NCBI RefSeq assembly: GCF_050908995.1
Contig: NC_135123.1
Coordinates: forward strand, 5,642,001 to 5,706,000
Origin: Andrena cerasifolii
Taxonomy: Eukaryota; Arthropoda; Insecta; Hymenoptera; Andrenidae
Direction of reading: 5' to 3'
Length of the DNA: 64,000 nt
The translations under genes and the position numbers were made by a program. This document shows positions 10,884 to 22,249 of this stretch, piece by piece (positions within the stretch are counted from its first letter, which is position 1; every line of letters begins with the position of its first letter). The notes under the pieces are model-generated. The model worked only from the letters and a program-made list of their open reading frames with translations, was not told where the DNA came from and ran no database searches.

Positions 10884-12724
10884 CTGAAATTTATTAAATA
10901 ACGCAATTTTTTAACAACCAATATGAACTGTACCAAGTGTGTTGCATCACTTTGTTCGTCTTGGCTGAGGAAGGTTTTAACATTTCTATTTTTTTTTTAA
11001 ATAATTAAATAATGATTTTTAAATAATAGTAGATCGCGACGCGACCGCCAGGCGGCGACCGGGCGAGCGCTTCTCGCTTGTGAAATAGCACCGCGACGAG
11101 AATAAGTGGCCGAGGGCTCTCGAGTTTACAGATTCATAACTCGGGTTTTTGAAAGTTTTTCCCGTGCCAAATTTGCATGCAGGGTTTTACCCGAAAACTA
11201 AAATCACCCAGTAATAACCCACTAACATTTTTTCACTGAACCTGCAGGTTAAAAGGGACCCTTATCCTAGGGTACTGCAGACCTCTACTCAAAGGAAATC
11301 ATTATAAAAAAAAGTACAGATTGCAGATTACAGATTATGAATCAGTCACATTAATATTTCGGGCGAAACCGAGGCGGGGACGCTAGTTTCTTATAATTAC
11401 ATACCATTAAAGCGTGTATCGTTAGAGTCGAAGAAGAAATTATTCGTCTCTTTAATTACATTGCTTGTAGTTTGCTCATTCTTCGTCGTGCTTGTTCCTT
11501 TATCGTTGTCAATCTCGTCATCCAACGAGTCACATTTAAATGAATTCTCTCCACTAAAATTAAATTCAAATTTTTTCTGTTTCGCGGATTCCATGGCAGT
11601 TGCATTGTCATCATTATCTCCTAAAAGTATACAAAAATATAAGAATAACAGTCGTAGCAAAATGTCGGCAGATGTAATGCGCATAGAGACAAACCCTTTT
11701 CAATGTTTTCCTCTTTTCCGTATGTTTTTAGCAGACTAAATTGCCCTCCTTCTTTCAAGCTCTTTGATAGTGATTCCGATACCGAGAAGTAAACATCCTT
11801 CGACACTTCGACCTGCTCATTTTCAACATCTTCAACAATATCTTTAGCTTTCTTCTTTGTTTTAACTTTCTTGACATTCGCCTCCGACTTCTCTGGGACA
11901 ATTTCATATTCTTTATGATTGCTTACTGTAGGATCGTACCTAATCATCTCTTTCCTAGAAGATTGAAAAGCATGTAACGTAAAGGTACATAGAGGAAAGG
12001 TTTATATAACTTTCCTTGGTGCATACTTTGCGAATTTTGAATCCTTGTTGACTTCCTTGGTTTTTGAAGTAATTGGCACTCCCAAAATGTTCTCCAAAAT
12101 GTCTAATTGCCATTCCTTTTCTTTATGCAAATCCGATGCATCATTGTTTTCCACCGTAACACTTTCCTCCGATATATGGTCGTTTTCCACGAAGCGTTCG
12201 TCAATTTTAAAGCGGTCGTCATTTCCTAAAGTGCGACTGTGTTCGCAATGCTAAAATTATTAATTAATGGGTACTGGCTATTTGTATCGAAACTAAAGTA
12301 AATTCGTGACGAGATACCTACCCTGCTGCGTTCTTTTTCATTCCAAATTTATTAACATCCAACAGCGATTCGCCATTATCGTCATTATAATTGTCATCAT
12401 CGTCATCGAACAAATCATGCTTCCTCTTCTCTGTTTTTTTCTTAACTTTTGGTTGCTCTGCTTTGTAAACATCGTCATTAAATATTATTTTATTTGCATT
12501 TGTTTTGCTATCCTGTAGAATTAAATACAGAATTATGTTAGACGAAGATAGGAAAAGATTCAAGCCATGATGAATTGGAGCGTAAGGTATACCAAATTCT
12601 TCAATGCGTTTCTCACTGCCAATTCTTTAGCTCTGAACGCTTCCTTCTGCCGCTTCAATGACTCTAGTCGCTTTTTCTCAGATTCGCTGATTTCCTGCAT
12701 TGCTGCTTTGTTATGCTCACGTTT
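10729..12724 (-). CDS. Nol8: NOL8/viriato-like nucleolar protein, C-terminal exons
   Basis: Six exons on the minus strand (12593-12724, 12322-12512, 12011-12236, 11695-11947, 11405-11620, 10729-10883) join in one frame to about 390 residues. NOL8 is a nucleolar protein needed for ribosome biogenesis and growth (viriato in flies). Visible marks of its C-terminal half, in order: a lysine/glutamate-rich helix ending NALKNLDSK-x(4)-IIFNDD; an acidic LFDDDDDN patch; GNDDRFKIDERFVEND; a WQLDILENILG segment; MIRYDPTVSNHKEYE; FSLLKTYG; the FFFDSNDTRFNEAVTFF box; and a basic tail. The order matches vertebrate NOL8, whose equivalents read DERFRMDxRF, RYDPT and FFFxxxDPRFQEGVxFF. The N-terminal RRM was not found upstream of 12724, where a stop and then transposons follow, so either earlier exons lie beyond a long intron or the locus is 5'-truncated. 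Confidence 0.85.
11030..11386 (+). mobile_element. Helitron 3' end inside the last NOL8-like intron
   Basis: The block ends with a small hairpin (TCGG GCGAAA CCGA, 11359-11372) about ten bases before CTAG followed by T (11383-11387), the classical Helitron terminus. The last ~50 bases match the terminus at 26.58-26.63 kb (TGAATC-GTCA, TAATAT, CGGGCGAA-CCGAG, CGGGG). The 5' end is not placed; the GC-rich stretch from about 11030 may be part of it. No Rep/helicase coding was seen, so it is non-autonomous. Confidence 0.6.
11405..11620 (-). CDS. Nol8: NOL8-like exon ending FFFDSNDTRFN
   Basis: DNDDNATAMESAKQKKFEFN to KETNNFFFDSNDTRFN. The FFF-x-x-NDxRF box is the most diagnostic NOL8 motif and is completed by EAVTFF in the last exon. 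Donor GTATGT. Confidence 0.87.
11695..11947 (-). CDS. Nol8: NOL8-like exon with RYDP motif
   Basis: MIRYDPTVSNHKEYEIVPEK, then a KVKTKKKAK basic run and ENEQVEVSKDVYFSVSES, ending FSLLKTYGKEENIEK. RYDPT and FSLL are NOL8 family features. The acceptor is placed at GAG|ATG to keep phase 0 with the preceding exon. The donor GTTTGT leaves one base, completed by the next exon. Confidence 0.82.
12011..12236 (-). CDS. Nol8: NOL8-like exon with DDRFKIDERF
   Basis: RTLGNDDRFKIDERFVENDH to KYAPRK, 75 codons plus one base. The first acceptor tried (TTTTAG at 12251) gives a frame conflict with the previous exon; the CAG at 12237-12239 keeps the frame and yields GRTLGNDDRF, so it was chosen. Confidence 0.8.
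12322..12512 (-). CDS. Nol8: NOL8-like exon, acidic segment
   Basis: Starts DSKTNANKIIFNDDVYK, then a basic KKKTEKRK stretch, an acidic LFDDDDDNYNDDN run and LLDVNKFGMKKNAAG. Donor GTAGGT after two bases of a codon; these two bases complete a Gly codon with the next exon. Confidence 0.85.
12593..12724 (-). CDS. Nol8: NOL8-like exon, helical segment
   Basis: Forty-four codons: KREHNKAAMQEISESEKKRL through RNALKNL. It is rich in K, R, E and Q and fits a coiled or long helix. Acceptor CAG at 12725-12727 (plus coordinates), donor GTATAC. It joins in phase 0 to DSKTNANKIIFNDD, reproducing the NOL8 pattern of a NLD motif followed by an IIF(N/D)(D/S)D strand. Confidence 0.82.
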
Positions 12725-13051
12725 CTGACTATCAATCACTATCTAGCTTAATCGGTTCCTTGCATTTTTAGGTTATGTTTACTGGTAATTTAATGGTGCT
12801 TAATTTGTAGGGTTTTTTTGTTACTATGTTGTCTGCCTGCATGATTGGTATGCGCGCAGTTTTACAAGTTTAAACCACGGTGTAATAGACAGGTGTTCCG
12901 ACTCCTTTTCAGAATGTGCGACTTTTTCGTCTTAGTTCTTCTAGCGGCCACTAGATTGGCGCTCAAGCAGAAGAGGCTGACTTTTTGCGCATAATGCTAC
13001 TAAAAAGCTGTACTACTGCAATCACATAAATGCATGCGTACGTGGATTTTA

Positions 13052-13193
13052 GTGATCCTCTAGGGAGTGATCGGAACAACGTGTATCGTCGCTGATTGGT
13101 TGCCGCGATTTGGAACAAAAGCGGAAGTAGACAGAGAAAGAAACTGTAAAAAAGAAAGAGACAGAAGTACTGATAGAAAGACACAGAAATACT

Positions 13194-13237
<44 letters not shown>

Positions 13238-13331
13238 CTGATAGAAAGAGATAGATATGGTTTAGGTTATGTTATTTCCGGTTTTGCTTCAAAATGGCTG
13301 CGGTTATACCGATCACTCCCTAGAGGATCAC
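13052..13331. mobile_element. 280-bp MITE with 23-bp terminal inverted repeats and TA target duplication
   Basis: The left end starts GTGATCCTCTAGGGAGTGAT; the right end is its exact inverse. TA dinucleotides at 13050-13051 and 13332-13333 are the expected duplication (Tc1/mariner-type). The interior contains a GA microsatellite (13197-13233) and no coding capacity. Confidence 0.85.
13197..13233. repeat. GA microsatellite
   Basis: About 18 GA units within the 13.05 kb MITE; flanking imperfect GATAGAAAGA units suggest growth from a purine-rich seed. Confidence 0.9.
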
Positions 13332-13469
13332 TAATGAATTTCTCATCACGACGCCTCTCGCGACGACCAGAGGAACTGAGGAACCAAACAGAAATGGGCA
13401 CAGAAAATCGCTGGGGTAAAGGTGCTGAGTCGGAACACCTGTCTATTACACCGTGGTTTAAACACCTTC

Positions 13470-16400
13470 CCCCTTTAACCTTGCTGCTCCGTTCGAGTTT
13501 ATTTAACGCAATAAAAAAAACGCTCGCAAAAACGTTACTTGTGAAAGGAGTGTTTTATAATTAATATATATATATGTCATTATAACTTGGAATACCTCAC
13601 CGAGGAATTGGAACTTGGTATATTTCCAGGGGCGGATTTGTGTGTAGGTTGAGTAAGCTGCAGTCTAATAAACATTTGTAAATCGCGGGCTCTGAATGAC
13701 CTATTTTTCCCCGTGGGGAATTCTAATTCCTAGCACGCGTGGCGTTACCATCTGTTTCGAGACATTGCCGGTAACGTCGCATGTGACCCTAAAATGGTAA
13801 GAGAGGGTCCTGGGACTCCCCGAACCCTGGACAGAAACATCCAGTGCATGTTCTGTCTATCCTATACCTCGTCTGTGATATACCCGATAATGGTTAAAGA
13901 CACTGTAGGTATTGTTGACGTTTTTGTTGTAAGTAATAGTGTTTCGTCTCTAGATGAAGACACCGTACATTTCGAGTCGATAATTCATTGGTGCAATCAT
14001 TAATTATTGTAACGATATTTCGGTGTAATTAATGAATGCTGTAATATTACGTAGTGAGTAAAATTGTTCTTGAGAAATACTGTTTATTTTTATGGGTCGA
14101 CAGGCAGATACTTTAGAAAATCAGTACCAATATACATATCTGTATTGATTTAAAATTTAAACATATGGATATGGAATTATGGAGCTGAATAATCCATATG
14201 AATATTCCTCTCTTCGCCCCTGTCCTCTTCTATTTTCACCGAAAAGATAGATGGAATGGCGTTTAACATATCAACTAGAATCTCAGCACTCAATGAACCC
14301 TGCCTCTTCATTGACCCGCGCCCCTTCTTCAAGTTCGCGGTAGTCCCGGCGACGAGATGCACTTCGCGCGCCATTATGCAAAAACATGTACGCCCGTTAT
14401 GTGAATAAATATGTATTCCCTAACGGCCACCCCTTTGTCCCTTGTCCTTCGCCCATCGTTCGTCACCCTCCGCCATCGGCCTTCATAAATTATTTATTCC
14501 CGAGGGAAACCTGTGCGCTCCCATCGCTAAGACGATTACTTTAATTAATGTCGATCGTTATCGGCGACGTTGAAAGCCAGAAGGGCAGGAGTCACGTCAA
14601 CGAGACGCTTTTAAATTCTAATACATCGACGCGACGATCGCACCCCCATCTGCCCCCTGCCGATGGCAACCGTGCGGGAGGCAGTGTTTCTCGCCCGTTC
14701 TTCTAAAGTAAATTCATAACCCGGACCAATCGTTCGGCTGGTTTTCTATGCGTTTTAAGGGGACGTATTAAATATGCTGCTATTTTAAAATGGAAGCAGG
14801 CAATGACTTCGCACGGGGAAAAAGGTTTCGGGGCTGGATATCGAGCGCGATTCGCGGGTCGCAAGTTAACCGAGCACCGCCTTTAATTTAATGGAGGCCG
14901 AGGGATACGTGTGTGGGTGTATACTGCGATTTCACGTTGAGCTTTCTGCGGCAGGAGGCTGGTCCTTCTGGAAATCTGCACTTACAGTCGACCACATTTG
15001 CGGTATTACGGCTTACTGCAAACGGAGAGCCGTGAATGCCATTTGGAAATCATTGCCGATTGGAGAGCTGCAAGCGGTTGTAATGCTCTTAGGAGTACGA
15101 TACAAAGTGAAAGGATCCTCGTTCGGAATGTCCGCGTCCCAGTACTTTCCTCTTTTTCTTCATCTGGTCTTCAGGCCAGAATATTTCACTATTCCGGACA
15201 ATATATCGAATCCCTGTTATGGAAAGTGTGTACAGAGATACAGCAGGATAGCGCAGCCTTCGCTCATGGCTGGTATTATTAGTAGACCTGATTTTTAATT
15301 GAAAAGTAATTGAAGCAGGGTCCCTTGTAAGTCCCCATTGTACAGGACTCACATAGGACCCGCACTCGCTGATTGGAACGCAACTTTGTGGGCTCATAGA
15401 GCGACTCAAGGCAAGAACAACGGTACGTTTCATTCCTGCCCAATTGCTCTTTAAGGTTGTGGAAACTAACCTCAAAGTCAAATAGGCACCCCCCACTTTT
15501 TCGCTTATAACTTCTAAGGTACAAGAGGCAGGAAATAATGTTTGAAATAAAAGTTTAATAGCACAACAAGCGCTACAAATCTGCTTTAACAAAATTTTGA
15601 AAAGAGTTCGAAAATAAAATACATACTTGACGAAAAAATTTTATTTCAAAATTTTGTTGACGCAAGTTTGCAGCGCTTAGTGCACCATTAATCTTTTCTT
15701 TCAAACATATTTTTCTGTCTCTTGTACTTTAGGAGTTATGCGCGAAAAAGTGGGAGTGCCCATTTAACTTTGAGGTTAGTTTTCACAAAGCGGGCTCGGG
15801 CAGGAATGAAACATACCGTCGTTCTTGTCTCGAGTCACTCTATAAACCCACAAAGTTGCGTTCCAATCGGTGAGTGCGGGTTCGAGGTGTTCCGTTGCCC
15901 GATGCAGGAATATTGAAAGTGTCGCTGAAGATGGGAGGACCTGGTTCCGTTCTGAAACAGCATCCTCAAATCTATTCGAGCCGAGGGAAACGTCCGCGAT
16001 TAAGCCCGGAGTGCTTATTAACATTGTACTTACGAGCCGCTTATGCGGGTCTTCTATGACACCGGTCCTGGCGATCATCGGCCGCAACTTAAGTATTATT
16101 CAGCGGTAAAAAGATGATGGGCGGAGTAGCGAGGAGGCTAGCTGGAGGAGGTAAAAGCGTTTCCATTTAATTACAATCGATCGAAGCGGCGGGATCGCCT
16201 TCGGTGGCATCGGCGCGGCCGAGGGCCGGCGGTTTTATAGAAGGTCAGCCGCGGTGGTTCGTAGAGCGGCGTTAAAACCACCACTCAAATTTGCAGAACT
16301 TTTTTATCCCCGACCACTTCGAAGCCTCCCGCCAGCCCGCTATCTCTGTTCCTTGTTCGATGGGTTTTAAAATTGCACGGCTTTACCTTCCTCCTCTATT

Positions 16401-18690
16401 TTTTCCTTCACATCATTTGGCTAAGAGATTTCTTCCTTCTTCCGCCGATCTACCATCCCCATTCTGTCTTCCGCCGGAAACCAACACAAATGTTTGATCT
16501 ACTTGATGCACCCCGCCTTTAACCACCTCCGCTTCATCGTTCCTGGCTTCGAATGTCTCTTCATCTACTTCTGCCCGCATCAGCCTGAAATCCTGCGCCC
16601 CTTTGTGCCTCATCCTCTATTCCTTTATGAGACAGCGCCCGCCGAGACGCGCATAGAGGGATATTCCTGAAAATGTCCGCCCCCCACCGGCGAGGCTGGC
16701 AATCCTTTTAGAACGATCTCGCCAAGGTATCCGGGCTTGTGATGTTTGTGAACGGAATTATCGAGTTTGCCGGCACGAGTTGAACGGATCCGACATCGGG
16801 CGTTCTGTTGCAGCCTCCGCCAAGCCGGTAAATTGTAAGTCACTGCTGGGAATTTAAATTTAATTCGCGGAGGGGCACGCGCCAGGTTCTCTTCGTTTAT
16901 ACTCTCCCTCTTCCAGGGAACTTGAACAACCTGTAGATAAATATCGGTCCAGGGATTTGTTCTCGCGGCAGTTTAAGCTTATACCGATCCTCAAGCGTGG
17001 CACGCAGTATCGTTAGAATTCGCGTTACGATCGTCATCCTGGGATCTGTTATCTTCTACTTTGCAACCGGGGATCCCGGCACAGGCTACTTGTCCCTCAT
17101 ATTTCGTGCATGGCCCGCGATGGCCATTTGTCACTTCTCGAGCAAAGTTCATTGCTTTTCGGGCCATTGGACGTGCGCTATAAAAAATGTAAAAAAAGAG
17201 GGTAGAAAGCGGAGAGGAGTCGAGGGTGGAGCTGGGGTTGGCGGGCGGGCGTGGGTGAAGGAGAAACACTTCGAGGCAGAGCGAAAGTTTCGAGTTGGCG
17301 TTATTGATGTCTTCGTGGATGTGTGCTGGCGGCGAGGTGGGCGAAAGGAAGGGGGGGTGTGGGTGGGGTTCGAGGGGGTGGTCGGAGGGGGTAATCCTGA
17401 GAGCAGTCTCAAAGGCCAAATGAGAAATACTTTCCGATCGGGGCAGCAACCCCGAAGACTCGGCTGCGAGGCTTAAAGGACTTCATATAACGCTTCTGAG
17501 CCGTGAGATCTTAGACTCGCGTCGAGATTTCGACGCTTTTATTATGTAACTATGTGTGCAGGGCTCGTTCGTGTTGGCTCCGCGATTTTTCCCTCCGCCC
17601 CCACCCCGATCCCCTTCGTCTCCAAGCCGGCAAACTTTCGTAATTACGAGTTGCTGCCTTTAAAATGACGACTTGAAATTAATCCCCGAGGAACGATATC
17701 TCCTTATAGCGTCTGCCCCGATCTCGTTTCAATTCTTCCCATCATCGCTGGGGGTGATTCGAAATTCCCGGGCGCGGTGGGAAGAATTACTACCTCGTCC
17801 GAAAGGAGCGGCGGATCCAGAACACACTAACCGCGGAGATTCCCCTCAGAAACTATAATTCCCTGCCGGGGAAATCCCTGAAATCCTGCCTAAAGGCAGA
17901 AGAACTATGGTCGCTGCTTCGGCGAGCATCCTCTACCCACCCGAGGGGTGTAAAATTGCCGGCTGAACAGTCGAGAATAATTACGTTTCTCGACGAATGA
18001 GCAGCATCTCGTTACCCGCTTATTCCGCCGAGGAGCCCGGCCGATCCTTACGTTCCCCGCACGATAAACGCAAGGAGACGAGGAACAAGGCGCCCGAGGG
18101 CGGAGAAAAAAAGACGAGGAATTAATTGAAAACACGGGCAACGAGGTGCAGCGTCGTTTAACTGGATGCCCGTCGCCCCGAACGCCGGGGGAAACGAAAA
18201 TCTCGTAGGCGGTAATAATAAAGTAGGCGATAAATAACCGCGTCTAAGTGGTTACGTAATTTCAGTTTGCGCTCTTACCAGGGACCATTAAGGCCATTAT
18301 TGCGAATCTCTTAATTTGGGAAAAACAGTGTTTCCTCAAGGGGCCGTAGCAGAACGCCGCTTACAGAGGGGCGCTAAGTGGCGGCCAGGCTGGGCGAGAT
18401 TGTGTTCCTGCACCTGTTGGGGTATTATTCATTTCAACTGGAAGGTCGTTGACACCGTTTTTCAAGGCACTTTCCGCACTCTATATCGCCGTCCCCGCTT
18501 TCAGGCCGCAAACAAGCTGTTTTAGGCACATCAACCGCAGGCTGACTCCTCTCCGTGGCGCCTTCGTCGCAATATCTCCTCGAGCAAGGGCCATCGCCTG
18601 GGAATAGAATTCTAATGAAGGTCGTAGTACGCATCTTTTAATAATTGAACCGTTGAATTCCTTGCGAATCGAGTAATATACAATCTAGAA
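13470..18690. other. GC-rich, mostly single-copy DNA without recognised genes
   Basis: From about 14.2 kb the DNA becomes GC- and CpG-rich. Long frames near 14.9-15.6 and 17.0-17.5 kb have low-complexity or composition-driven translations (Pro/Gly/Arg-rich at 17.2-17.4 kb) and no splice-framed partners, so I do not call them genes. Two similar stretches, 15.27-15.55 kb and 15.70-15.90 kb, share inverted or direct blocks (TTTAACTTTGAGGTTAG, AAGTTGCGTTCCAATC, AGGAATGAAAC), so this is a decayed palindromic repeat. At 13630 CAGGGGCGGATTTG resembles a hAT-type end. Confidence 0.45.
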
Positions 18691-19250
18691 TTAAGGGGTT
18701 AAATACACCTAGGACCGTGAAAAGCCTTTTTACATTTTTTTTTACCTGTAAGTAATTTTGTTAATCAAAAATCGTAATGCGTACTTGAAAGCTTATAATT
18801 TAAAGAATATCTCCCCCTCTAAAAATGAAAATCATTCGTCTTGTTCCCCGCGTAGCTGCTGTTGAACGAAGCAGGGTTGTTACGCAAGGAGTTTGCGGTG
18901 CGCAAAATATCTCCCCTGGGTCGCATCCAAAAGAAAAAAAGAAAAATGTCAATTAAAGTATGTAAGAGAAACTATTTAGTCTATATCATACGATATTTTC
19001 AAAATTTTCCTTTTTAAAAACAATTATGAACTTTAATTCAACCCCGTAATGCAATTGCACAGGCAAATCTCAGCAGTTTTTTAACGATTAAAACCAAACT
19101 GTGACTATTACAACAAATTGATAAAGACAAGATATTGGTGCGGGAGATTATAGTGCCGAGTTTCATTTAAATCGGTTCGGTAGTTTTTGAAATATCATTG
19201 ACACCGATTTGGGAGACGTAGATTCGAGAAAGCAGCGTTTAAAGTTTAAG
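18691..19250. mobile_element. Probable decayed TTAA-type element
   Basis: Begins TTAA followed by GGGGTTAAATACACC, the same TTAAGGGG start as other elements here. It contains the recurrent internal block (GGTAGTTTTTGAAATATC, GATTCGAGAAAGCAGCGTTT, AAAGTTT). A clear right end was not found. Confidence 0.4.
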
Positions 19251-20260
19251 GCACAGGTTAAAGTGAGGTAATTTGTTCGTTTGAATTTACCTTCGATGTT
19301 GCAGCTTCTGCGAATTCTTTATTGGAAGAATCGATTGTTCCGGCCGTTCTAGGGGTATGTAACCCCCTCGTCCACCCCTCTGACAGATATTATTATTACC
19401 ATTCCGCCTTTATTACATTCGCATTGTGTACACGGTGCAAAGAGTATAAATGGAAAATAAGAATAAAAGAAAGAAATCCTAAATGTAAAACAGCGAAAAT
19501 ATCGATAGGAGCTTGCTCGCAGGGATGATCCGGCAGAAACAGCGGCAAGTTATTACATTCATCTTCCCCGGCCGTTCATTTTTGTATACGTAACAACTTG
19601 TTAACTCTCCTCGGTTCAACGTGAATTTTTCACCGCGCTTTTTCGCAACCCGCGACTCCACCCCATCCCCCTCCCCCCAACCCCTGCCGCACCACCCTGT
19701 AAATGATTCCGTGGTACAACACGCCGTCCACTCCCACCCCTTTACGCTCGTTCCCGTCTCTATCTTTTCCCAGCCACCTAGTAACCCCCCCGGCCTGTTA
19801 ATTATGATTAATCATGTCTCGGAAATTAAAGCGATTAATCTTCCCGTTGTGACGACCGGCGAGCGTGTTCCCGGCCCTATACAACCGCGGCGCCGCACGA
19901 AAATGCCCGTGTATCCGTGTGCTCGATGCCTCTGTTCCCCGCGGGCTGGCGGTTTTCTCAATTAGTTCGGCCGCTAATCGTTTTTCCTGACTTATGCGCG
20001 TTTTCGGGGCACGGGGCGGGGCGCACGTTCAAGCGACAATTAGGAGATTTGCGAATTTTATGGCCGCTACGAGGCGCTCTACGGTAAACCTGCGAGTTTA
20101 ATGGGATCGCTATTAAGGGATGAAATGATCGAATTGGAAATCGGATATTGGAGTGAACAGATAACGTGTTCGTCTGTCTCTCTCGGTAATTACTCGCGCT
20201 CAATTATTATCTTACAAGGGAAGATCCTCAAGCCGCAAGTTCAAGAAATTATCAACCCTT
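19250..20260. other. Mixed intergenic DNA, no gene recognised
   Basis: It contains GC-rich tracts (19.62-20.05 kb) and no exon-like chain. The frame at 19621-19965 is proline-rich by composition only. Confidence 0.45.
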
Positions 20261-20380
20261 GGGGACTTGTGGAGGATATGTATAGATATGTATTACAAAA
20301 TTTTTGTTGCTGGACAAATTCGCTCCAAGGGGGTGAAATTGACCCTTGAAAATCCGGCTATTTTTCGGTTTTGTGTTATA

Positions 20381-22039
20381 GGGGAGAAGGTGTAAATATG
20401 GACCGGGGTTGTAATGCTGACCAAGTGCTCATTTCACTTTTAAATGCTGCGATCTGTCGGGAACTGAAATAAACACAATTAGTGTCCTCTAAGATCACCA
20501 GGTGGAACTGGTGTGATTGGCATGTTTACTTTAGCTAAAAAGTGAAACTGTCTTAATTAACTTTTTTCTCATGCTAATTGACAAATGTAATAGGTTAGTT
20601 ATAGGGGTATAATTAGTCATAAGGTTGAGCTTCAAAATGCTATATTTATTTATTTGGAAATATCTTTCCCAAACCGTGATTTATATATTGTTCTGAAAAA
20701 AGGCAAAAGGTGGCAATATGGACCGCGATGGTCCATATAAACACCCACTTTTAGTACATCGAGTAATTCGTCCCTTTTTTGTTTGTAACTGTTCCACTAC
20801 GTCACTCCTTATGCACTGGATGTGACAGTGATGTTTCTATTTGAGATTTTAGTTCAAATTTTTAAGGAACTTTCATTAAATTTCATTAATAAACCATATT
20901 TAAAAAAAAGGTTTATCCAATTATTTATTTTCTATTGTTCCCCATTTTCGAACTTATTTAATTTCATTTCTATTTTCAAATTTTTTGGGCCTAAATAATT
21001 TTGAGATTTTAGATGTAATTACTGCAAACATGAAAAAGAAATTTGATTTAATATTAAAATATAAATTCTGTAAAAAATCAACTAGGGTGACTGTACCTAA
21101 TATCGCCAATTGTTATATCTCGCTAAGTAAGCACTCAAATTTATCAATTATGCACTGAATTAGTACCTAACCATATGTAAGAAAACATATTGTAATTGCA
21201 GCGTCATGTGATCAACAATTACAGAAAGGGAAATATTTTAGTGAAACTTAACAGTGTAAAAATTTATTGGACTGCCACAATTTTACTAGAAATACCTAAT
21301 TAACGATGTGCTTAAGAAATTAAATCGATTCAAATATTTTTCGTAATGAAATTAATACCGGAGAGCAATGGTTTTGATGTAATGTTTGTTACAGGTGGGA
21401 TCGCGAAATTTGCGGAGCAACCGAAATAAACTTTATTCGTCCAATATGTACATACGAACGTAAAAAGTAAAATATTTTAAAAATCATATTGCTATATTTT
21501 TGTAATAAAAATAAAATCAAAGCTGGATAAAAAAAACATTTACAAAGCAAGAAATAATAAAAGCACATGTGAAAATGTGCTGAAAATGAATCAATATTTC
21601 TTGAGTAGGCGATATTAGGTACACTTTTTTCAGGACCGGATTTTTGCATGTCTTGCATCTTTTAATTCCTAATTAAAATTTTATAGGTTTCAATGATTCT
21701 AACTTATGCTACATGAAAGACGAATAATTTGTCTTCGCTTTGAAACGATTTAACGTTTGCTAGGCGATAATAGGTACGTTCACCCTATTTCTTACGTGTT
21801 TTTTACCTTTTCAGCTTTGGTCCATATTACCACCCCAATTTCTGAAACGCTGCTTCACAAAAAAAGTTGTAGAATAGATATAACTCCAAAATAGTTGAAT
21901 TTTCACACTAAAGAGCTGAGATACATTATCTCAGATCTATGAGTTACCATTTCCACCTATTCTTTATGCAATTCTTACATTCTTAATATATGATTTGCTC
22001 GAAATCAAAAAGAGTGGTCCATATTCACACCTTTCCCCC
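20381..22039. mobile_element. TA-flanked 1.66-kb element, inserted in the outer palindrome
   Basis: The ends are inverted: GGGGAGAAGGTGTAAATATG left, and right the inverse of GGGGGAAAGGTGTGAATATG. TA duplications are at 20379-20380 and 22040-22041. Further copies of the terminal motif (AATATGGACC) occur inside at about 20715-20740. No transposase frame is visible; it is probably a deletion derivative of a Tc1/mariner or pogo-type element. Confidence 0.75.
21085..21785. mobile_element. Innermost TA-flanked element of the nest (701 bp)
   Basis: Ends GGGTGACTGTACCTAATATC (left, after a TA and its A) and the inverse of AGGGTGAACGTACCTATTAT (right). TA is present on both sides (21083-21084, 21786-21787). 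The subterminal motif GCGATATTAGGTAC recurs at about 21608. It is AT-rich and non-coding. Confidence 0.72.
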
Positions 22040-22249
22040 TAACTCGCGAGCTGTAAGAGATAGAAACGAAGTTTCCCGACAAAAGTTATTTCATTCAATT
22101 AGGACTATCATTTGATATCTTACAGTTCGCGAGTTATAACCCAAAATCGAAGAATAGCCGGATATTCAGACGCTTATTTCACCCCGTTGGAGTTAATTTG
22201 GGCAACAACAAAAATTGCACAATACATACCTATGTATATCCTCCACTTA

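Larger units (their letters stand above)
12868..13463. mobile_element. Palindromic element split by another element
   Basis: Arms 12868-12906 and 13426-13463 are inverted copies (GTTTAAACCACGGTGTAATA, then GACAGGTGTTCCGACTC). Weaker inverted similarity continues inward (TTAGTTCTTCTAGCGGCC against its counterpart near 13350-13380). A separate TA-flanked element (13052-13331) lies between the arms. Confidence 0.65.

Noticed and set aside
16991..17476. Long opposite-strand frames of 152 and 159 codons
   Set aside because: They overlap each other in GC-rich purine/pyrimidine tracts, are Pro- or Gly-rich by composition, and have no domain or splice context.
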